Of a stretch of 64,000 nucleotides of DNA, positions 61,926-64,000 are shown in pieces. The stretch lies in NCBI RefSeq assembly GCF_014692505.1, contig NZ_JACNYK010000002.1:558001-622000 (forward strand). Direction: 5' to 3'. The notes below the pieces were generated by a model that saw only the letters and a program-made list of their open reading frames with translations, had not been told where the DNA came from and made no database searches. Within the stretch, counting starts at the first letter, position 1. Each line of letters starts with the position of its first letter. A program made the position numbers and the translations under genes. This DNA is from Sphingobacterium arenae. GTDB taxonomy: Bacteria > Bacteroidota > Bacteroidia > Sphingobacteriales > Sphingobacteriaceae.

Positions 61926-63212
61926 TTAATCTTCTTGCATTTCGACTAAAAAGTTCTCATCCTGTATCACCGGAGTTGCTCCTAAGCGCCCGGCCATGTA
62001 CCATTTATCCAGCGGGGTATCTGCTCGTACTCCCTCGATATCGGAACAACGGAACATCGTGGAAGCACCACACTCATCTTTTTCTACAAACCATACCTGA
62101 TCCCTTCTGAACGTATCGTGTGATAGCTGACTCACATCGTGCGTAGCAAATATCAGTTGAGCCTGGTTGCGATTGACATCCGGACGGTGAAAAAGGCGTA
62201 TCAAAAACGTCGTAATATCGGGGTGTAGGTTCTTCTCTAACTCATCTACAACCAATACATGCCCTTCTTCGAGTGCTTCGATGATAATACCGCCTAACGC
62301 AAATAGGTTTTTGGTGCCCGCAGACTCATCTCGTACATCGAATGCTCTTTGCCCAACTACTTCTCCCTTTTTAAAGACCTTATGATAGGTCTTGATATCA
62401 TACTTATATTTATCTAGAAGTTTCCCTTTTACATCGGAAGGAATACTATCCGGAAAATGGAACATATCTGGGTTCGTCTCTTCTGCTGAGACCTCTGATA
62501 TCCCCGTATCCAATGCACATATTAAAGCATTAAATTTTCGGGAAAAGCTAGAACTGCTATCCTCTGCTAACCGACGTGCATATAAACGTTTCAAATCTTC
62601 TTCTGCCAGTCCATCTAAAATAGGATAAACGCGTAGCTTGCTATCAAAAAAGCGATAGGCGTCCAAAAGTAGCTCTACGTTATTCTCCACTGCTTTGGAT
62701 AAAAACAATTGGTTGGGAAGCGTCATCCGTTCGATGGTTTTCTTTCCACCTCGGTAGGTATCCCCAAATTTCATGTCCTTTCTCTTTTCGCGCGTGAAAA
62801 GCAAGGATTTATAGTTTCCGTTGAATATGTTCAGTTCTTCGAATTCTATTCCTTTTTTCGTGTAGGAAACCAAGTATTCGTAGTGGTTGTCATTAGAGAT
62901 AAAGTCAATTTCAAAGCGAACTGGCCGATCTTGATTATCTTCATCTAATAAAAAGGGCTCATAGGGTTTTAGATCCTTATCCGGTTTAAGATCTGCCGAA
63001 TGTAGAACGAGATATTCTAATGCTCTGAACGCTTTCAGAAATCCGCTTTTGCCAGATGCATTCGCTCCATATATCACCGAAGTAGCCAACAGCTTCTTCT
63101 CCCCTGCTTCGAAATAATTTCCAGTATGCCCCTTCAAAGCGGATTTGGTCATATCGAGTTCGATACGATCGCGCATTGACCTGAAGTTTTCTACTGTAAA
63201 TTTTAATAACAT
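61926..63212 (-). CDS. RloA/AbiL-type AAA ATPase
   Basis: A 428-residue ATPase of the OLD/RloA type: N-terminal strand LLKFTVENFRSM, Walker A GANASGKSG, a long coiled and regulatory insert, RDESAGTKNLFALGG, Walker B HVLVVDELEKNLHP and a sensor region IFATHDVSQL. It probably senses phage and activates the TOPRIM partner that follows without a gap. A -7 box lies 22 bases upstream of the start. It resembles AbiL more than PARIS, whose TOPRIM partner is of another family. Confidence 0.87.
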   Translation of the reverse strand: MLLKFTVENFRSMRDRIELDMTKSALKGHTGNYFEAGEKKLLATSVIYGANASGKSGFLKAFRALEYLVLHSADLKPDKDLKPYEPFLLDEDNQDRPVRFEIDFISNDNHYEYLVSYTKKGIEFEELNIFNGNYKSLLFTREKRKDMKFGDTYRGGKKTIERMTLPNQLFLSKAVENNVELLLDAYRFFDSKLRVYPILDGLAEEDLKRLYARRLAEDSSSSFSRKFNALICALDTGISEVSAEETNPDMFHFPDSIPSDVKGKLLDKYKYDIKTYHKVFKKGEVVGQRAFDVRDESAGTKNLFALGGIIIEALEEGHVLVVDELEKNLHPDITTFLIRLFHRPDVNRNQAQLIFATHDVSQLSHDTFRRDQVWFVEKDECGASTMFRCSDIEGVRADTPLDKWYMAGRLGATPVIQDENFLVEMQED

Positions 63213-63233
63213 AAATTTCCTCTTTAATTAGCA

Positions 63234-63241
63234 CAAAGATA
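63234..63241 (-). promoter_or_regulatory. -7 promoter box (TATCTTTG) of the RloAB operon
   Basis: An exact minus-strand TAnnTTTG 22 bases before the ATG of the ATPase gene. No clear -33 element. Confidence 0.55.
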
Positions 63242-63496
63242 GATACAAAATATATATAAACCTATTTTTTACGGAAAATATGTTTTTTTTAACACTATAC
63301 ACCAATAGAAATCAATATGGATGGGAGATTAGCTATCAATATAGTTTGTGTTACACAAATATATTATCAACATAGCGCGTAGGAGTCGGAGAACTGTGAA
63401 ACAAAATCGTAATAAAGGAATTTAAGAGAATATTTATAACCTAATCTACGGAACACATTTATTTAAACAACTGATAATGAACCTTTAGATTCCAAC

Positions 63497-64000
63497 TCAT
63501 TCAGTTCGGAGCTTGTGTAGGCCCGCAGGATCTACTTTTCGAAGTTGCAAGAAAAGTTCACCAATTTTATTGAAGATATCTTCTAAGTCTATCTTCTGGT
63601 CGAGAGGTATGAATTCATCTTTAAATTTGTCAGGGTTCTCATGAATCCCCTTCACATTTTTTGATTTAGAATGAACGAAGTTGTTTCGCCAGCGGATTAA
63701 TTCTTTTAGGGTTTCCATACTGTGATGCCCCACATCCAAACCAGCCCCAAATAACATTCTTGGAATCACAACCCATTTACTGAATGTATCAAGTTTATCC
63801 AGATATTTTTGGGCATAGTTATCTCCCAAGAGGGAAGCTGCCAAATCCCAAATATATGCTTCACAGTACATTGCGAGAAAAACTACCGATTTGATCATCT
63901 CACACGTCAGAGCGTCTTCACCCTCCATTATTTCGTCGTGTCTATACATGATAATGCTTCTATTCCATCCTTCTCCTACAATCTCATAACCAGCAGCAAT
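63497..64000 (-). CDS. Partial protein with RxxxxH (HEPN-like) motif
   Basis: The frame is open at the end of the window (17 codons before the first internal ATG), so the N-terminus is missing; about 167 residues are visible. The segment ELIRWRNNFVHSKS contains the RxxxxH motif of HEPN RNases in a helical context. Many HEPN proteins act in phage defence or toxin-antitoxin systems, but the motif is short and the family is not confirmed. Confidence 0.5.
   Translation of the reverse strand: MAAGYEIVGEGWNRSIIMYRHDEIMEGEDALTCEMIKSVVFLAMYCEAYIWDLAASLLGDNYAQKYLDKLDTFSKWVVIPRMLFGAGLDVGHHSMETLKELIRWRNNFVHSKSKNVKGIHENPDKFKDEFIPLDQKIDLEDIFNKIGELFLQLRKVDPAGLHKLRTE

Noticed and set aside
1..64000. tRNA or rRNA genes
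   Set aside because: I looked for cloverleaf-like TTCGAAT contexts and conserved rRNA segments and saw none that could be supported.

Overview
The window comes from a member of the Bacteroidota, most likely a Sphingobacteriaceae-type soil or plant-associated organism. The reasons are two SusC/SusD pairs, an ECF sigma/FecR pair, LytTR regulators, DUF6520 and WG-repeat proteins, scarce Shine-Dalgarno sequences and several -7 boxes of the Bacteroidota form TAnnTTTG. No rRNA, tRNA, CRISPR array or intact insertion sequence was seen.

Layout. 1-2550: end of an unknown gene, a membrane protein and a NarL-type two-component pair. 2696-5323: an aegerolysin next to a large MACPF-like protein, resembling a binary pore-forming toxin. 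5446-11924: GH2 beta-galactosidase, a stand-alone LytTR protein, a lipoprotein and a WG-repeat protein. 12260-16149: short UvrA-like ATPase, Arr-type ADP-ribosyltransferase with a helical N-terminal extension, small outer-membrane protein. 16321-23230: S41 protease, decayed cassette copy, RelA/SpoT-domain protein, front-end fatty acid desaturase, 40-residue lysine-rich protein, GT4 glycosyltransferase fused to a glycosidase-like domain. 23735-26364: a small cassette (two small membrane proteins, DUF5675, fibronectin III protein), a 49-residue protein, a 21-nt-period repeat array and a helix-turn-helix protein. 26498-29417: LytTR/LytS pair, LpxL-like acyltransferase and a 43-residue peptide. 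29641-40438: xylan utilisation locus (sigma, anti-sigma, SusC, SusD, GH10 xylanase, AraC regulator), bracketed by matching 20-nt-spaced direct repeats. 41080-48118: MauE-like and DUF6520 genes facing a SusC-SusD-thioredoxin operon, whose leader holds two exact 11-nt-period arrays. 49343-64000: defence-island-like region with XRE-like proteins, a GIY-YIG protein, a PD-(D/E)XK-like protein, a TIGR04141/membrane/serine-threonine-kinase operon, an abiH remnant, an RloA/RloB (AbiL-like) pair and a protein with an RxxxxH motif.

The most unusual observations are the degenerate tandem arrays. At 25571-26011 there are about 21 units of 21 nt; at 48397-48617 there are 20 units of 11 nt; at 48141-48290 there are 14 units of 11 nt. 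Unit sequence varies widely while spacing stays exact, with unit lengths close to whole DNA helical turns. Smaller 20-nt and 10-nt examples occur at 24099-24170 and 25335-25360. The aegerolysin/MACPF-like pair and the kinase/TIGR04141 operon are the most interesting gene-level systems.
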